Assembly: GCA_002005505.1 (NCBI GenBank)
Contig: KV908459.1
Coordinates: 20,001-57,442, forward strand
Reading direction: 5' to 3'
From: Botryococcus braunii
Taxonomy: Eukaryota; Chlorophyta; Trebouxiophyceae
Length of the DNA: 37,442 nt
The notes beneath the pieces are model-generated. The model searched no databases, was not told the origin of the DNA, and saw nothing but the letters and a program-made list of their open reading frames with translations. Positions 1 to 12,668 of this stretch are shown here, one piece after another (the first letter of the stretch is position 1; each line of letters opens with the position of its first letter). The position numbers were made by a program, and so were the translations under genes.

Positions 1-305
1 GGCCAGGAATGCATTGGGCAAAGGGTGTTTACACAGCAGACAAATTCTAAGAGCACTGCTTGACGATGTAATAATTGTGGCAAAGTCATCTCTGATGGCT
101 TGAACCAAGCCCCGCCAACAACAGACATGCATTGCTAAATCCCAGCAGCGTGACTGAATTACTCTTGCACACGTGAGCACTGCAGTACGCTTGCTTTAGA
201 ATCCTTTCTCGACTTCAGATGCCTCACAGAAGCACTAAAACTAATTGCAAAACTTGAATAAATCATAAACCAAGACTGATGGCTCCATCACAGCACTATT
301 CGTAC

Positions 306-1034
306 TTTGTCCCCTTGCACCGACACCTCCACGACTCCAATAATGTCTTTGCTGCCTGAAGACTTCTGTGCGACCAGGCAACAGAATCCCTCATCACGGC
401 TGTATTTCAGCTTCTGATGGAGTCCTGACAGTACCTCTCCCTGCACATGAAAGCCTTCACCCTTGAGATACTCATCTCTCTGCTGTGCATATTCATCCGA
501 GTTTGACCCATGAATGTATGCGTAGTGCAGAACTTGATCTGGCTGAAACCCTGTTTTCAGCTGTAAGCCCCATTTCATACAGGCAACAAGCATAGAGCAG
601 GATCCCAGCTAGAAATAGGCTAGTGTACACACATACAAGAAAATTAACACAGGCAGACAGTGTATATTCGGAGCACATACATGGAAAAGATAGAACTGCA
701 GTGCATCCAGAATCCCAAATGGCTTGACATCATGGAAAGCCCGTGCTTGAAGGCCTGCTACTTCTGCAACTTCTTCAGGCCTGCAAAGAAGATAGGCGGT
801 CTGAAAACATGTGCAAAAGAGCATCGCAGTTGTTTAAAAACCAGAAACCATGCACATCAAAGGTAGGTTTCAATCCAACCAGACCTTATTGGACGGACAA
901 CCCAACTGCCCCCTGCGGCAGAATGCCAACCACTGCTTGTGGAAGGACCTCTTGAATCCTCTGCGATGCGTTGGCTATATGATATAGAAGGAGCATACGT
1001 CCTACGAGAATTCGTTCTTCTCACCGTTTGAAGT
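306..1034 (-). CDS. GNAT-family acetyltransferase, N-terminal part (partial, multi-exon)
   Basis: Three exons join in phase on the minus strand: 1034-885, 780-681 and 440-306, each with AG acceptor and GT donor. The joined protein reads VVRPIR|PEEVAEVAGLQARAF, then a segment ending LQFYLFH|GEVLSGLHQKLKY, then CCLVAQ and IIGVVEVSV. This is the usual layout of the first half of plant/algal GNAT acetyltransferases (R-P-x-E start, conserved AF, first core beta strands), which move acetyl from acetyl-CoA to an amine. The roughly 50 residues before VVRPIR are rich in R, S and T, which would suit a plastid transit peptide. No in-frame ATG lies upstream of 1034 before a stop, so the start codon is probably in another exon. 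The acetyl-CoA loop (RxxGxG/A) is not found in bases 1-305 and should lie outside the window. The donor at 305 is the better of two candidates (the other is at 296). Confidence 0.62.
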
Positions 1035-1777
1035 CTGCATCCAGCAAGCAGGGGCAAGTGAAAAACGCAGGAATGTTGCGAGACTAGAGTTTACAGAAAC
1101 AATGACCTATCCTGCCGCCAAAACGCTAACTTCATTTGACCCAAAAGAAGTCTTAATAAATAACGGAAAGGATCAGAGGGGTTTACCTTAATTGTTGCTT
1201 GTAATTGGAAAGGGCTGGGCCATTCGTATGCTTCGCTGTGGGGCTGGGACAACAGCACGGAGTCCTCAAATGGTTGCTATATCCGTTTGACATCCATATT
1301 TTCAATGAGGACAGGTCCGATGCCATCTTCTTGCCCACAATAGGACACGAAGGCACGCGAACCCCTGCCCCCTCCCTTGGAAAGCAGCGTACTGTATCGT
1401 TTTCAAGTGAGAAATTCACTATTCAAGGCTACCAACAATAAAAAGGTTAAAATATCCATTCTGATGCTTTTTAGCGTCCAAATCTCGTTGTAAACCGCAA
1501 TCCGTTCAAGTTGCCTTGAACCTCGGTAAGGCCGTTGCTCAATGATCGATGAGATCGATCAGCGACGCTCACACTTCCTCGCCGTCAGTGGCCAATGGCC
1601 CATCGGCAATGGGGTCCCCTACGCGGCTCGGCCAGCGTGGCATTGCCACGGTCTGAACGCGACTTCAAACAAGCGTTTTGAGTGGAACGGCTTGACAGCT
1701 AAAATGGGGCCCCGGGGGCAGGACTTCTTCAATCATATAACCAAAACAGCCCTGGTAGTGGTTCTGGTCATTATAAA
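1035..1777. other. Spacer between divergent gene models
   Basis: This lies between the minus-strand GNAT exons and the first candidate ATG of the plus-strand gene. Short open frames at 1205-1441 and 1542-1781 show no recognisable motif and I do not call them genes. The 5' exon of the GNAT gene and promoters for both genes could be here, but I see no clear core promoter element. Confidence 0.4.
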
Positions 1778-4674
1778 ATGACTGAATTGTCTGATACAGA
1801 GGCAAGTGAAGGGTCGGGCTCAAAAAATGAAGAGCCGATCTTTAGCAGGCTGGTCTACAGCCCGGACAAAGATCCGTATTAACGTGACGAGGTCCGTCGT
1901 GAATTTTACTATAAATTTCGATGGATAAAAATTTGCGAGTTTTCAATTGTGTAGGCTCAACCACATAGATGCTGCCCCAGACGCACTAGTACTTGCTTAT
2001 CTACTATTATGATGCTATGTATAGTGCCTTAAAGTCTGAATGTGCAGATGATTGTTTACATGATTTTCAAATTTTCAATTGAAAGCCTCAAGAAAACCCA
2101 GCCATAATTATGATTGATGCTAGACTACTTGGCCTGTGTTGCAGCCTCCTCCCTGTCTGGATCGAGAAATGCAAGCATCCGTCTAACAATAGTTTCTATC
2201 ACTAAGGTAGGAATCATATGGGAATATTCAGGGCTGGAGGCACTGTCATGAGACAAACCAACAGAGCGTGGAAGGAGCTGAAGTTGAAGAAAGACAAAGA
2301 CTTTTTTAGGTACGTAATGTCCTCTTTTCCTACATAATGTCCCGAATTGAGCCAAGCACGGCACCGTGAGCGCCATTACTGACGTTGGAAGTCTGCCCTT
2401 TTTTGCAAAATCTTGTTACGCACTTTGGCGATCTACTGTTGCTCTGAACTGAAAATGAGCTTGGAGATGTCCTGTGAGGCTTTGCGAATAAGCTTGACTT
2501 TTTGGTCACTTTGTAAGGACACCCACCTGTATGTACGCGTTTTAACACATTCCTCGCCATATGACGGGGGTTTGCCCTGGCCAAAGGGCTTAGGTTGAGA
2601 ACAGCCATATATGTGGCACCACAGGGGGATACAGTTGCTCACCAAGAATGTTTTACTCAGGCATTCCAAAGGCTTTGCATAGTACATTATAAAGCATGCC
2701 ATAACATGCACGTAAAACACCTGCTCCTTCTTGATCTTGTGTTAATTTGTGCCCGACTGAGGCTTAATCTCCATCCCAAATTTGCATGCCATAGATGCCT
2801 AGTTGTGTCTTTCCCCAGGTTACTATTGGAAACTTCTTGTTATGATTATTAGCAGCACAGACATTAGCAGCGGCTAGTCTTACTCGCTTAAGAAAAAATA
2901 CAGTATCGGTGGCAGTATCTAGCATGACATCGTGTCTCGTCGCAGGGGCATTGGACCAGGAACTCGGAGACATTGATTCAGCGCCATCACCTGAACACAA
3001 AGACATGTTGCTCAATATCAGTCTGCAAGACAACCAGCTGGATGACCTCTTGTCTCAACTGGAGCTTGCAGGCTCAAGTGTACACCAGAGTACAGCTCAG
3101 CCCCCAAGGTACTTGATTCCATTTGATAACAAGTATTGGTACAGACGTACATGACATGATTTCAATTGTCACAACTGAAGTCCCCAACCCTCGTCCTGGG
3201 TAGCATCAGTTGTCTGATAACCCCCTACAAGGACCCCTCAAGTTTCAAAGCACAGCATGCTCTTGGGCTCCCCCACATCAGCCCCTTTGGTTGCTTAAAT
3301 CAATCAAAGAGCTCGTGTGGCTGTCTCACAAGATATTTTTGACGTTAATTTTTGCCTAACATGCACAGTACTGGTTCAATTGACAGAGGGAGTGTATTGA
3401 TGACTATAACACTACATGAAGATGCGGGCGCAGCTTTCCATAATTGAGTTATGCAGGTACTTGATTGAGCGCTGGAAGTTCACCTAGTTATGCAGATGCT
3501 TGATCAAAGTGCTGGAAGTTCACTTAAAAAGGTGTTCATTATACTGCATTTGTTTCTTGAGCCTCTGTTATGTTGTCATGGGCGTTGGGATCATCTCCCT
3601 GGCAGGCCTCACCCCTTGCTTCCCCCAGCCGCTGATCTATTTTCGTGACAGTGACTCTGAGGAGGAGGAGCCTATTTGCCCCGCACAGCAGTCAGATTTC
3701 ATGTATGACAGAGTAAATATAAGCAACAACAAGCATGTCAACCAACCCCAGCAAGCCACTGCAGACGGTTCATGTGAAGGAAGCTTTTCAATCACAACAA
3801 GGGAGGGTCTGCATACTGTGAAACACGGCAACGCAGAAGAATGTGTCGAGAATGCCATTACACATGAGGTGAGCGGTTTTTATCTTTATCTCCAGAAAAC
3901 ATGTTCAAAACTACTCTGTGGTGTGGCCAACGTTTGCCTCACATGCCTGTATTGTCCACGGAATGAGATGTTGGAAAGTAGACCAAAGACTTCTCTCATA
4001 AATTTTCAACCACACCTAGTGGATAGTGTCACTTGAATGTTTTGCGCAGGCCCAGCTCATTACACGATGGGGTTTAGAGTCATATACTTAGAAAGCACGC
4101 AATGGGCACGTGGGAAGGTCCATCGCGTAGAAATGTCTGTTTGGGTGTTCTAGCTTTCTATGGTTATTCGATTTAAATTCTAGGACTGAAATCCCATTGC
4201 AACATCGAGTCAGATGTTTTTGAACTAGTAACTTATTTCTCGGATACCTGTGTGGAGGACAGTGACAAAATCCCCTAAGAAGTGCATCATGGCCAGGAAG
4301 GCAGACACGCAGCGAACCCACACGGCAGCAACGGCAAGCAAGCATTAGCTTCAAATAGTTTGGCCCATGGCTACAAACAAGGAGAGAGGGATCTGGCCGT
4401 TCTGCCTATGCCCATGTCCGTGCCTTCAGAATGCATACCAGAAGCGGAAAACAAGGAGAATCAAAGCGCTCTTGAGAGCAGGGTGGCAGGTGCTGTTTAG
4501 TTCCAAGTCGGCAAAGACCACCCTTGCACAGCTGACAGTGGGGAGTTCCACCAGGTGGAGGCAATCCGTACTATCTACACAAATTCGGGACTACAAGAGG
4601 AAAGCGGCAGTCCCGAAGTGTCGTGCCAAGCTGCATTATGGCTGGCCCTTTGGAGCCGATCTTCAGCCTACTAG
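1778..4674 (+). CDS. Acidic protein of unknown function, multi-exon (model incomplete)
   Basis: Four exons chain perfectly in reading phase: 2946-3108, 3652-3868, 4297-4489 and 4532-4674 (stop TAG). The first two have the clearest splice sites (CCAAG|gtac, gtgacag|T, CATGAG|gtgagc). They encode an acidic, Ser/Gln-rich chain with DSEEEEPICP, LDDLLSQLEL and AEENKENQ-like segments (the last reads EAENKENQSA). Weaker upstream candidates are an ATG exon from 1778 (MTELSDTEASEGSGSKNEEP, possible donor after 1874) and an exon 2232-2309 containing MRQTNRAWKELKLKKDKDFF, which fit each other in phase. One further exon would be needed to connect 2309 to 2946. No known domain is recognised, so no function is proposed. 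The acceptor at 4296 has a weak pyrimidine tract. A competing minus-strand reading exists at 2.1-2.55 kb and is entered separately. Confidence 0.42.
2132..2552 (-). CDS. Possible antisense terminal exons (weak)
   Basis: On the minus strand two segments look protein-like. One, near 2521-2447, reads VSLQSDQKVKLIRKASQDI and follows an acceptor (catacag|G). The other, ending near 2132, reads TIVRRMLAFLDPDREEAA followed by TQAK and a stop, after an acceptor with a good pyrimidine tract (cctaccttag). A GT donor in the first segment (ATTTTCA|gttcag) would join them in phase. They overlap intronic sequence of the plus-strand model, so either could be spurious. No family is recognised. Confidence 0.2.
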
Positions 4675-6459
4675 CAGCACGGCAATCGGACACCAATATC
4701 GGTGATTGGAAAGTTTACCAACCCCGATGCTTCTAAAGAACGTGCCTCCCTGCCGCCTTAGGTTCCAACAGGGAGGCTGTGCCAGCAAATTTGGTGGCTC
4801 ACTGCCCTTTGCAGGCTACAAGGTTAAAGCGTATGCTCCTCGGGTCCTGTGGTAGACCAATCGTGCTTTGATCACGAAGGAAAGCATGCCACAAATGCAT
4901 GCTAGTATGCAGAGAAGTAGACACAAAACACAGCACGACTGACAAGCATGCACAAATAGTGGAGCAGACCAAGGTTCTTTTTTACACACATGAGTATGAC
5001 ACAAATTAACACAAGTTGCTAGACCTCCCTATAAGAATCAGCCCTTCAGATGGAAAACCCTCATGAACCATGTACAGCCATTCAACTCATTATTGAAGGG
5101 CCCAAATAGAAAGTGTGGGCCAACGCAAAGCAAAGATGGCGTCCACGTCACCAGGCTTAATCATGTGCTTACACATTATATGTGCCATACGACATCAAAG
5201 CCCTTTGTCTGCTGCCGTCCCTACGGGGCTTGTTTGTGCTAACCTCCTTTAGCTAGCTCTACTTCTTAAACACTGCAGGATCCGTACAAAGTGCTAAAAC
5301 TACTCCTGAAAGAACCCACAAGCCCATTGCAGAGTTGCACCTCCCAAACCTCCTAAAAACCACAGAATCCTGACGGTGGTGTGCACTTACATACCGTTTC
5401 TGTTTCTCCCCACTGATACAGTTTCGGTTTTCCACCTGTAAAACTCGCTCCCAGTGTTTTACAACCCATAAACGTCCTCTGTGGGTTGTCACAAAGTGAT
5501 ACATGTCCCAGACAGACTTTCAGGACTTATCGGGATTTACCCCAGACCTTTCCAACCGTTTTCAGCACTTGGATGTTAGGATGATAACCATCCCTGGGAA
5601 AAGATCCATCCTATGCGAAACCATACATTGCACTGGATGTCAATGAGGATAGTAAGATTCTTATATCCCCGCAAGATTGACATGGTTTTGCGGGCAACCT
5701 TTACAGATATTTCGCCTTCACTCCATGAGTCCCCCAGCAGTATGGGCCCACACTAGGCAAATCTGTAGGGTTCCAAACTGCCCCTGTAGGACAGTGCTCC
5801 CTCCATACGAATTACATAGATATCCCACAGGTCAGTTTTTTTTCCTCCGCTCTTTAACTCAAGGCCATTCCACGCTCTAGAACTCCATCATTTAATAAGT
5901 TAATCTGCTGCTGGGAATACGAACTAGTCAGTTTACTCTCATTATGGTACATCCAGAAGAATGGATGGGACTGCGAACATACGCAGGTGAGGTGGCCCAA
6001 CTCGATAACCTCACAACTCAGATCAGAGCCCATAAGATGGTGGTATCTTCACATACAAATGGCCCAGCATATCCCATGCAGCTCCTGGCCAGTTCCACCC
6101 AACAAAACTTGCACCGACAAAAAAAGCTAAAACACAAGGTGCAAAAGAGTCAAATAGACAAATTGCTGCACAGGATGGTACAAACTCTGGGATACTCTTA
6201 CGTCTTGCACTTAGGGAATGCTACCCTTTCTTATAAAAGAGGCCGATCTTCAACCTACTTACATAAACCAACCCATGCGTAATGTACATATGTACTAATC
6301 AAACCACACACCCACAGGTTCTTTTTTTTTTTTTTTGGTTAAGTCTTCTCATAATGTACAGGACCATTGTCGCTGTATAAGCAAAAAGGGTGAGATACGA
6401 CGGGCACCTTCCCAGTAAAATACATTATATCACGAACCAAAAATGTCAACCCAATCTCT
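4675..6459. other. Convergent intergenic region, no supported gene
   Basis: This lies between the stop of the plus-strand acidic-protein model and the stop of the minus-strand BBD-type gene, so both 3' UTRs should be here. Open frames exist (minus 4816-5004 and 5259-5504; plus 5944-6282, Gln/Lys-rich) but none has a recognisable motif or convincing splice neighbours. A T-run sits at about 6320-6335. I see no RNA gene or mobile element. Confidence 0.45.
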
Positions 6460-9335
6460 TCATTGCCCCGGGGCAATTTCTGGGGCTGTCTGCGTCTCAC
6501 TGACATCTGCAACTTTCAAGGACCCTGCAGACTCTTCTGGCACTCCAGAAGGAATCTCTGCGGCCATTTCTGCAGCCAATTTTGCAGCATGTTCTGCTGC
6601 CACCCTTTCCTCCTCCCTCTTCTTCAGTTCAAGATACTCGTCCCGGATCTGAGCCGCCTCCTACCGCAAACATTCCCGATAGTAGTCAAGCGAACTTGAA
6701 TTTCAGAGCTCAGGGCTCGTGCCATGTAACATGGAAATTTAGCTATGACATCCACCACATGCTCCATCATCTCACAGACGCAGTGTTTGGTAACTGCTCA
6801 AGTAACTTTTTGGTCACCTTCAATATCTGCTTAGGCCATTATCAACGAATCTAAAACACTGGACACCTCCCCAATTGCATCATCTCACATATGCACTCGT
6901 CTTACTTAAGGGAACGATGTTGATGCTTCACAATTATCAAGGAAACCTTGAAGCACTGAACACCTCCCAAAAGCAAGACCTCTCCAAAATTGCACCATCT
7001 TTTTGAAGACAGCTGCGATGGACATCAAACAAGTTGGGGTTGGGCACCAGGGCTGTATGGCTGGCAATCAGAGAACCCTATCATGACGCATGTTTGACTA
7101 GCGGAGTAAACATGGGGGACCCAACATTGTCACTTCAAGACAGCACGACCTGAACTTCATTCAAAAGTAGCAGAGGCTCTGAAGGGTAAGCAGTAGGATG
7201 CCAACCACTTACCTCGAATCGCTCGTCTGCCAGTGCGGTCTCCATGGCAACCATCAAGGCAATCACTCTGTCACGTTGGAGGATATCATCAACTTGCTTC
7301 CGAATCCTGTCAGGTCAAAAATGTGAGTTCAAGACACATACTTCAAAAAGGAAAAGGGAACCCCTCCAGGAATTTCCTTCTGGCCTAATGCAGCCATTTT
7401 GGATGTGCAAGACTTTTACAGGCCTATATTGCCTAAGACGACACTTTTCAGCAGGCTGGACCCAATAAAATGCGCCGCCTATCTGTTTCATCAGAGGCCC
7501 CATCACGACCAGACATGGCTGCGCTCAGGGGCAATTCACGAATCGTTTGACAGTCTATTCACAAAACATTCATGTACGTGCCTCCCTCCCTCCCTACCTC
7601 TCCCCCCCCCCACCCCCCCGGTGTGCAGCTTTGCTGACTCCGCTTGTGCCAAATGGCCATTTCATTCTCGATCTCTCTTGCTTATGTCCCACTGTCAAGA
7701 TCTGCTTTCGTTTTTGGCCCCCTGCTATGGCTCATAGATGATGTTAATGGTCTGTAACTTTCTAAAACAGTCAAGAATATTTGTGCTCAGGTGTAGTTCA
7801 CTTTTGCACTGTCGCTCCAGCACAATTGTTGCGGGCGCAGCGCAAACGCTCCTTTTAGGGCTGCAAGGCCCAGTAGTGGCATGCACTTGCAAGGATTTAA
7901 GAGTGTAAGGCCGGTTTGGCCGCTGAGGCTGGGGCCTGCAGGCCGGCCCTGCCTGCAAGTGTAAAGTATGTGAAGGTGAAGCACTGTCATTGGGTTGCAT
8001 GGCCGAGTCCAAAAGAAAATACCTGTCCCTCAAGAAAAAATGCAGGGAGAAAAGGAGGGGGGGGGGGGAGAGAGAGAATAGGGACAAACTCTCACTTTAT
8101 AGCTGTGTCATAATCCTCCTTAGCCACAGCGAGCTGCATGTCAAGCTTCAAGAAGGTGGTGGGATCGTCGTATGAGGACAACGCCGCTCTGCACGATGCC
8201 AAAATATCTCTGCGGTGCTCTGTTGTCTTCTCTCGAACCTGTAGTACTGATATTTTGTCTGCCACCTTTGCAGCAATTTCTTTTGCGATATAAATAGGTG
8301 CTCTGCATCGCACTGCAAGGTTGATGGCATCAGATGGCCTTGCATCTACATCAATCTCTTCATAAGTTGAATCTTTCCGGACTCCCCCTTTTGTATAATG
8401 GATGCGGGCAAAATAAGTATTTCCAAGCAGTTGAGTTACGCAGACTCTGGAGACCTGTGCACAACGAAAGGACTGAATGGTTGGCACTTTAAGCTCCCTC
8501 GAAGGTGGAAATTGAGGGCGACTTGGACGCATTCATCTCATACCTTGTATCCAAGAGCTTCCACAGTAGATTTCATAAGATCATGGGTCATGGGCCGCGC
8601 CTACATGCATACACAAATAAAGTTTCAGTATCTCTGTAAAGCGCCTCGGGATCCCGCGCCCTGTGTTTGCCCGTCCATAACCGTGTAGGACTTACCGCGG
8701 CTTGTCCTCCTAATTCCTTTAAAAGGGCGTCAGACTCTGGAGTCCCTGCAAAACCAGACACACGGATTACAACCAGGCTTGCGCCATGCACATTCAGCAC
8801 AGCCAGCGCACACGGAGGACCAGTAAGCCCACTTACCTACAAAAATGGGAAACGCATTATCGCTGTCGACCAATTTCATCACTGCACAGAACCCCACTTG
8901 CATCTCAGTACATTTATCAGTGCACTTCCTCAGACCCAGCACATCCCCATTGCTGAACAAGCCGTCCAAACTCGTGCATACCTATAGCAAATCCATGCTT
9001 CTGCGTTGGCTGGCATCCCATAACTGCACATTCATAGCAAGCCCCAATTAGGTACAGCATGCAAATCACAACAAAGGATGGTGTCAAACGACCACGCCTC
9101 GGCCAGCACCTTTCGCCTCGACGTAGTCACTCAGGTAGAACTCTGGGGCGCTGTTCCCGTCATGAGTGCCCTCAGCTTTGACTTGAAGGAGTCGCCGTCG
9201 CTGCAGCGGGCCAAGGCTCAACGCTGTGTCTCTGCCAGTCTTCAACAGATTTCGCCTCGACTCTGGGAATGAGGAGCAACCTGTCAGCATAAGGCTACGA
9301 GAGGACAGCATTACAAGATTAGCTAGTGAAACCAT
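6460..9335 (-). CDS. BBD: Bifunctional-nuclease (BFN/DUF151) + UVR domain protein, BBD-type, plastid-targeted
   Basis: Seven exons chain in phase: 9335 to about 9090, 8903-8837, 8745-8696, 8600-8544, 8454-8096, 7306-7213 and 6660-6460 (stop TGA), giving about 357 residues. The ATG at 9335 sits in CCGCCATGG and starts an S/R/L-rich leader of about 55 residues typical of a plastid transit peptide. The BFN (DUF151) domain follows, with MKLVDSDNAFPIFVG, then ARPMTHDLMKSTVEALGYK and the family signature DARPSDAINLAVRCRAPIYI. Two tandem UVR-like helical hairpins follow (LAVAKEDYDTAIKIRKQVDD and METALADERFEEAAQIRDEY), then an Ala/Glu-rich tail. Plant BBD proteins of this layout have nuclease activity on DNA and RNA and roles in stress and ABA responses; that is family knowledge. 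Plant BBDs end with one UVR motif and this one appears to have two. The donor of exon 1 is ambiguous among three in-phase GT sites (9095, 9092, 9089). Confidence 0.85.
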
Positions 9336-9816
9336 GGCGGAGGGTTTGTCTGAGATTGCAGAACGTCGGGCACAAATGGCTCGCGTTAGCTTCACCAAAT
9401 GCGATTCTTGTGGTCCTCCTAGGCTGACTTGGATGAAGATCCCACGGTGGATCGTGCTTCCCACTTGGAAGCCTTCCAAATTTGCGAGTCCAGTGCACGC
9501 GGCCACGGATATGTACTGCCACATTTGAAAGTCACCTGGGACACCAAGGTTAGAAAAACCCAAGGACATTGTAGTGATTCTTCCTTCAGGGCCTTCTTTT
9601 ATCGTCTAGTACATTTTTAATGGAACTCTCGTCTGACTAGTGTACTGGTTGGGGTTGACCTGTACACTTGGTGAATGCTCATTTTTGGCGTGTGAGCTAT
9701 TTCTAGTCACTGCGAACCATAAAGGTTTTGAGTAAACATGATGGTAGAAGTTCTAATTTCATAAAAGGAGCACATGAACTCCTGGTTCACCGCCCGCTGC
9801 TGTTTTGCACAGACCA
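9336..9816. promoter_or_regulatory. Head-to-head intergenic region, probable shared promoter
   Basis: 481 bp separate the start codons of the minus-strand BBD-type gene (9335) and the plus-strand NEMP gene (9817). The layout implies both promoters lie here, possibly as one bidirectional unit. No TATA box or other core element is clear by eye, so the call rests on gene arrangement only. Confidence 0.4.
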
Positions 9817-12569
9817 ATGGGATCTGACGTTTCTCCCACATTGTTGAGGTGCTGCTTGCTACTAGCGGCTTTGGCATGTTATGCAGTGGACTTCAACCCT
9901 CCTGGGCTGGAGCAGGTTGTCCATGGGGATTGTTTGTGGCGCTTGTTGCCCAACCTTTGGACAACGAAGACGATCGTTGTCGACTGCCCAAACTCAAAAG
10001 GGGTAGGCACTACAAGGGGTAGGCTGTATCCCAGGTCATTGGAAATCGTGTAAAATTTGCCATTCACCAGAGAATGACCACACGTAGTATCTGACACATT
10101 GGGTGGCATGGCAGGATTTTGACGTATACCTGGCAGATAGCAAGGAGCAGTTACAACGCAAAGTCGAGCGTAAAGACCATGCTTGGTGTGGATTCAATAA
10201 AGTTTTATTTGATACAGAGGAATGCAGAGCGGGATTATCTCCTTTTGGCGATACCCATATCTTTGTGCCGCGCCCAAGACGAGGTAAAGCCTCTCATCCT
10301 AGTGTGTGACAATGAAAAGATGACTTAGACACGAATTTCTGCTGCAAATAAAAGCAAACGGCCCTTTCTTGTGTAAGTCAGACATTACTGAACAGCACAC
10401 TTTGCAGGGGGCAACAAATGCACATTTCGCGTTTCCCAAAAGTTTTCCGCCTTCATGCTGTCCCTGGGCATTGTGGGGCTCTTGTTATACAACTTTGCTG
10501 GGCCTCTCAGTGAGTCATTGATCTTCCGACTTGGCGCCGGCTCAGTGAGCTTCATGTTGCTGTCTGCAGTCATCCTCTTGTTTGTGGTTTACAGGTAATT
10601 TCCCTTGGCAATACCTAGTGTCTGATCCTCTGAAGTCGCGTTTAGCCTGCAAGAGCATATTGCATCATCTTCGTAATTGGCTTTCTTTGGTTGCCAAGAT
10701 GTCATGTTCAAAATAATAAGTGGATGACTCTGTCACTTGAGATGAAGCCCAGCATGCAAACATGAATATTCCAAGTGGATGATCCACCTTCGTTACAGTA
10801 TTCTTTGGTTGCTTAGTTTCTTTCGGGGAATCTATAAGCTTGGAAGGTATGGGAGCCTTGCCAGATCAGACAGAAGCCTGTGGATCAGCTTAGGTGCCAT
10901 CCTAAAGCAGAACCTCATTGCACAGGACCCTGCCGAACAAGAGGGCAGTCGCAGCAATGTTTACATTATTTGGGACCTCCATGGCAGGCTGGTTTCGCTT
11001 CTTTTTTGGCCAATGGATACCCTCAGTACATCAACTGGTGTCCAGTAAGGTAAGCACCACATGGCGCAGAGTTCTTGATGACACTTCTCGGTCAATTTGA
11101 AGAAGTCTATCACCCACCCATGTGCAGCAGTCGCTAGAATGAAAGTTATAAGGCAACTTCAGTATGAGACTCTCAGCCACCTTTCCTGGCCCATGAGGAT
11201 TTAGTAGTCTGTCCTGCTTATGCCTTGTTTGTGCTATCTCGCTAGCTGCAAGTTGCATGTTGTTTAAAGCATGAGCGCTCCATCTGCTAACCAGGCTTTC
11301 TGAAATGCGTTGTGATTTACGGGCCCGACAACCTGGCATGTTTTGTGTGTATGTGTTCTGCCTTCCATCAAGCCATGGTTATATATACGATGTTTATGTA
11401 TTCATGGTTGTATATATACAGTGCAAACATCTATATATAGATGTTTGCACTCGACAGTGCTTTTGGTGTGCATGGATGGGCTCTGCTCTTGAGAGATGTG
11501 TGTATGGGGGTTGCCAACAGGTCGTGTGGCTGTACATGGCTGTGACCTGTATCATCGGCTGGGGAGTTACATACTACTTTGACCGGGAGGACAATCATAA
11601 GCTGCACACAATCCTGAGATATGCCATGAAGCTCCTTGGCTTGGGACTAATTGCCTTCAGCACTTCTGTCCCTGGAATTTCCCTTACGGTTTGCTTGGCA
11701 CTGGTGGCTACCGACCTGCGATGGTATTCATCTGATCCTTTGAGCATCTCTCATCCTTCAAAGGTCCTGGTAACTATGCTTTAGTGCCATTTTACTTAAG
11801 TATATCATTGCATAAACATCTCTTCTCGTATGTGTCGATAACAAACTTCGCAAGTTTGGTAGACAATCTTTCTTACAGAATTTACTTGCTTGTACCTTGG
11901 TGGCAACATGTGATGTAAACCTGTTTCCAGATCACGCATCATGCTGCAATCTCCAAACCATCTTGAGAGCGCTGTCGAGGGGGAGCAGGGTTGTACCGCA
12001 CTCATGGCTGGAGGGTTTCCAAAGTGTGGTCATGAGGAGAGGGGTCCCAGTTGGCCCCAACAAGAAGAAGACTACTGGAGCAACCAAAGTGCTTGAGGAG
12101 GGTAGCCCTTGGCGGAAGTTGGGGAAGCTCATGGACGAGGCCATCAACACACGGTTGCCCTGGGAGACCAAGGTGGACAGTAAGGACCCCTCACAGCAGG
12201 AGGCATCTTTGGGATCTAATTTGAAGAAGGAGATACTAAAAACATTGCCTGAGGGCACCGCCAGGGTAGAAATGCCTCCTGGTACTGCTGTATACCGCCT
12301 CCCAGATGGGACTTGTAAGGCATTTGTGCCAAAACCCTGCAATGGCACAGGTGCTGCTTTGTTTCTTCTCATCTTCTTCTCCTTTCTTGGGGGTTGCCCC
12401 GGGGAGGGGTGGAGGCAGCCCGGGAAATTGGGGGAGGGGGATGGGCTTCCTGGGGAATTTTGCTTGTCATGGTTTGCAGAGATGCCCATTGCACAAACGA
12501 GCCAGCTGCACCTCAATAACTAAACGTACGGAGCCATTGCTATGCTGGTAATTGCTTGCAGATGTTTAG

Positions 12570-12668
<99 letters not shown>

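Noticed and set aside
5944..6282. Plus-strand frame (112 codons, Gln/Lys-rich)
   Set aside because: Its start has no upstream support, there is no family resemblance, and it lies in the region where the BBD-type 3' UTR is expected.
11932..12516. Minus-strand frame of 194 codons opposite NEMP exon 6
   Set aside because: The plus-strand frame fits the NEMP exon chain in phase (into 13367) and has the more protein-like composition. The minus frame is its shadow.
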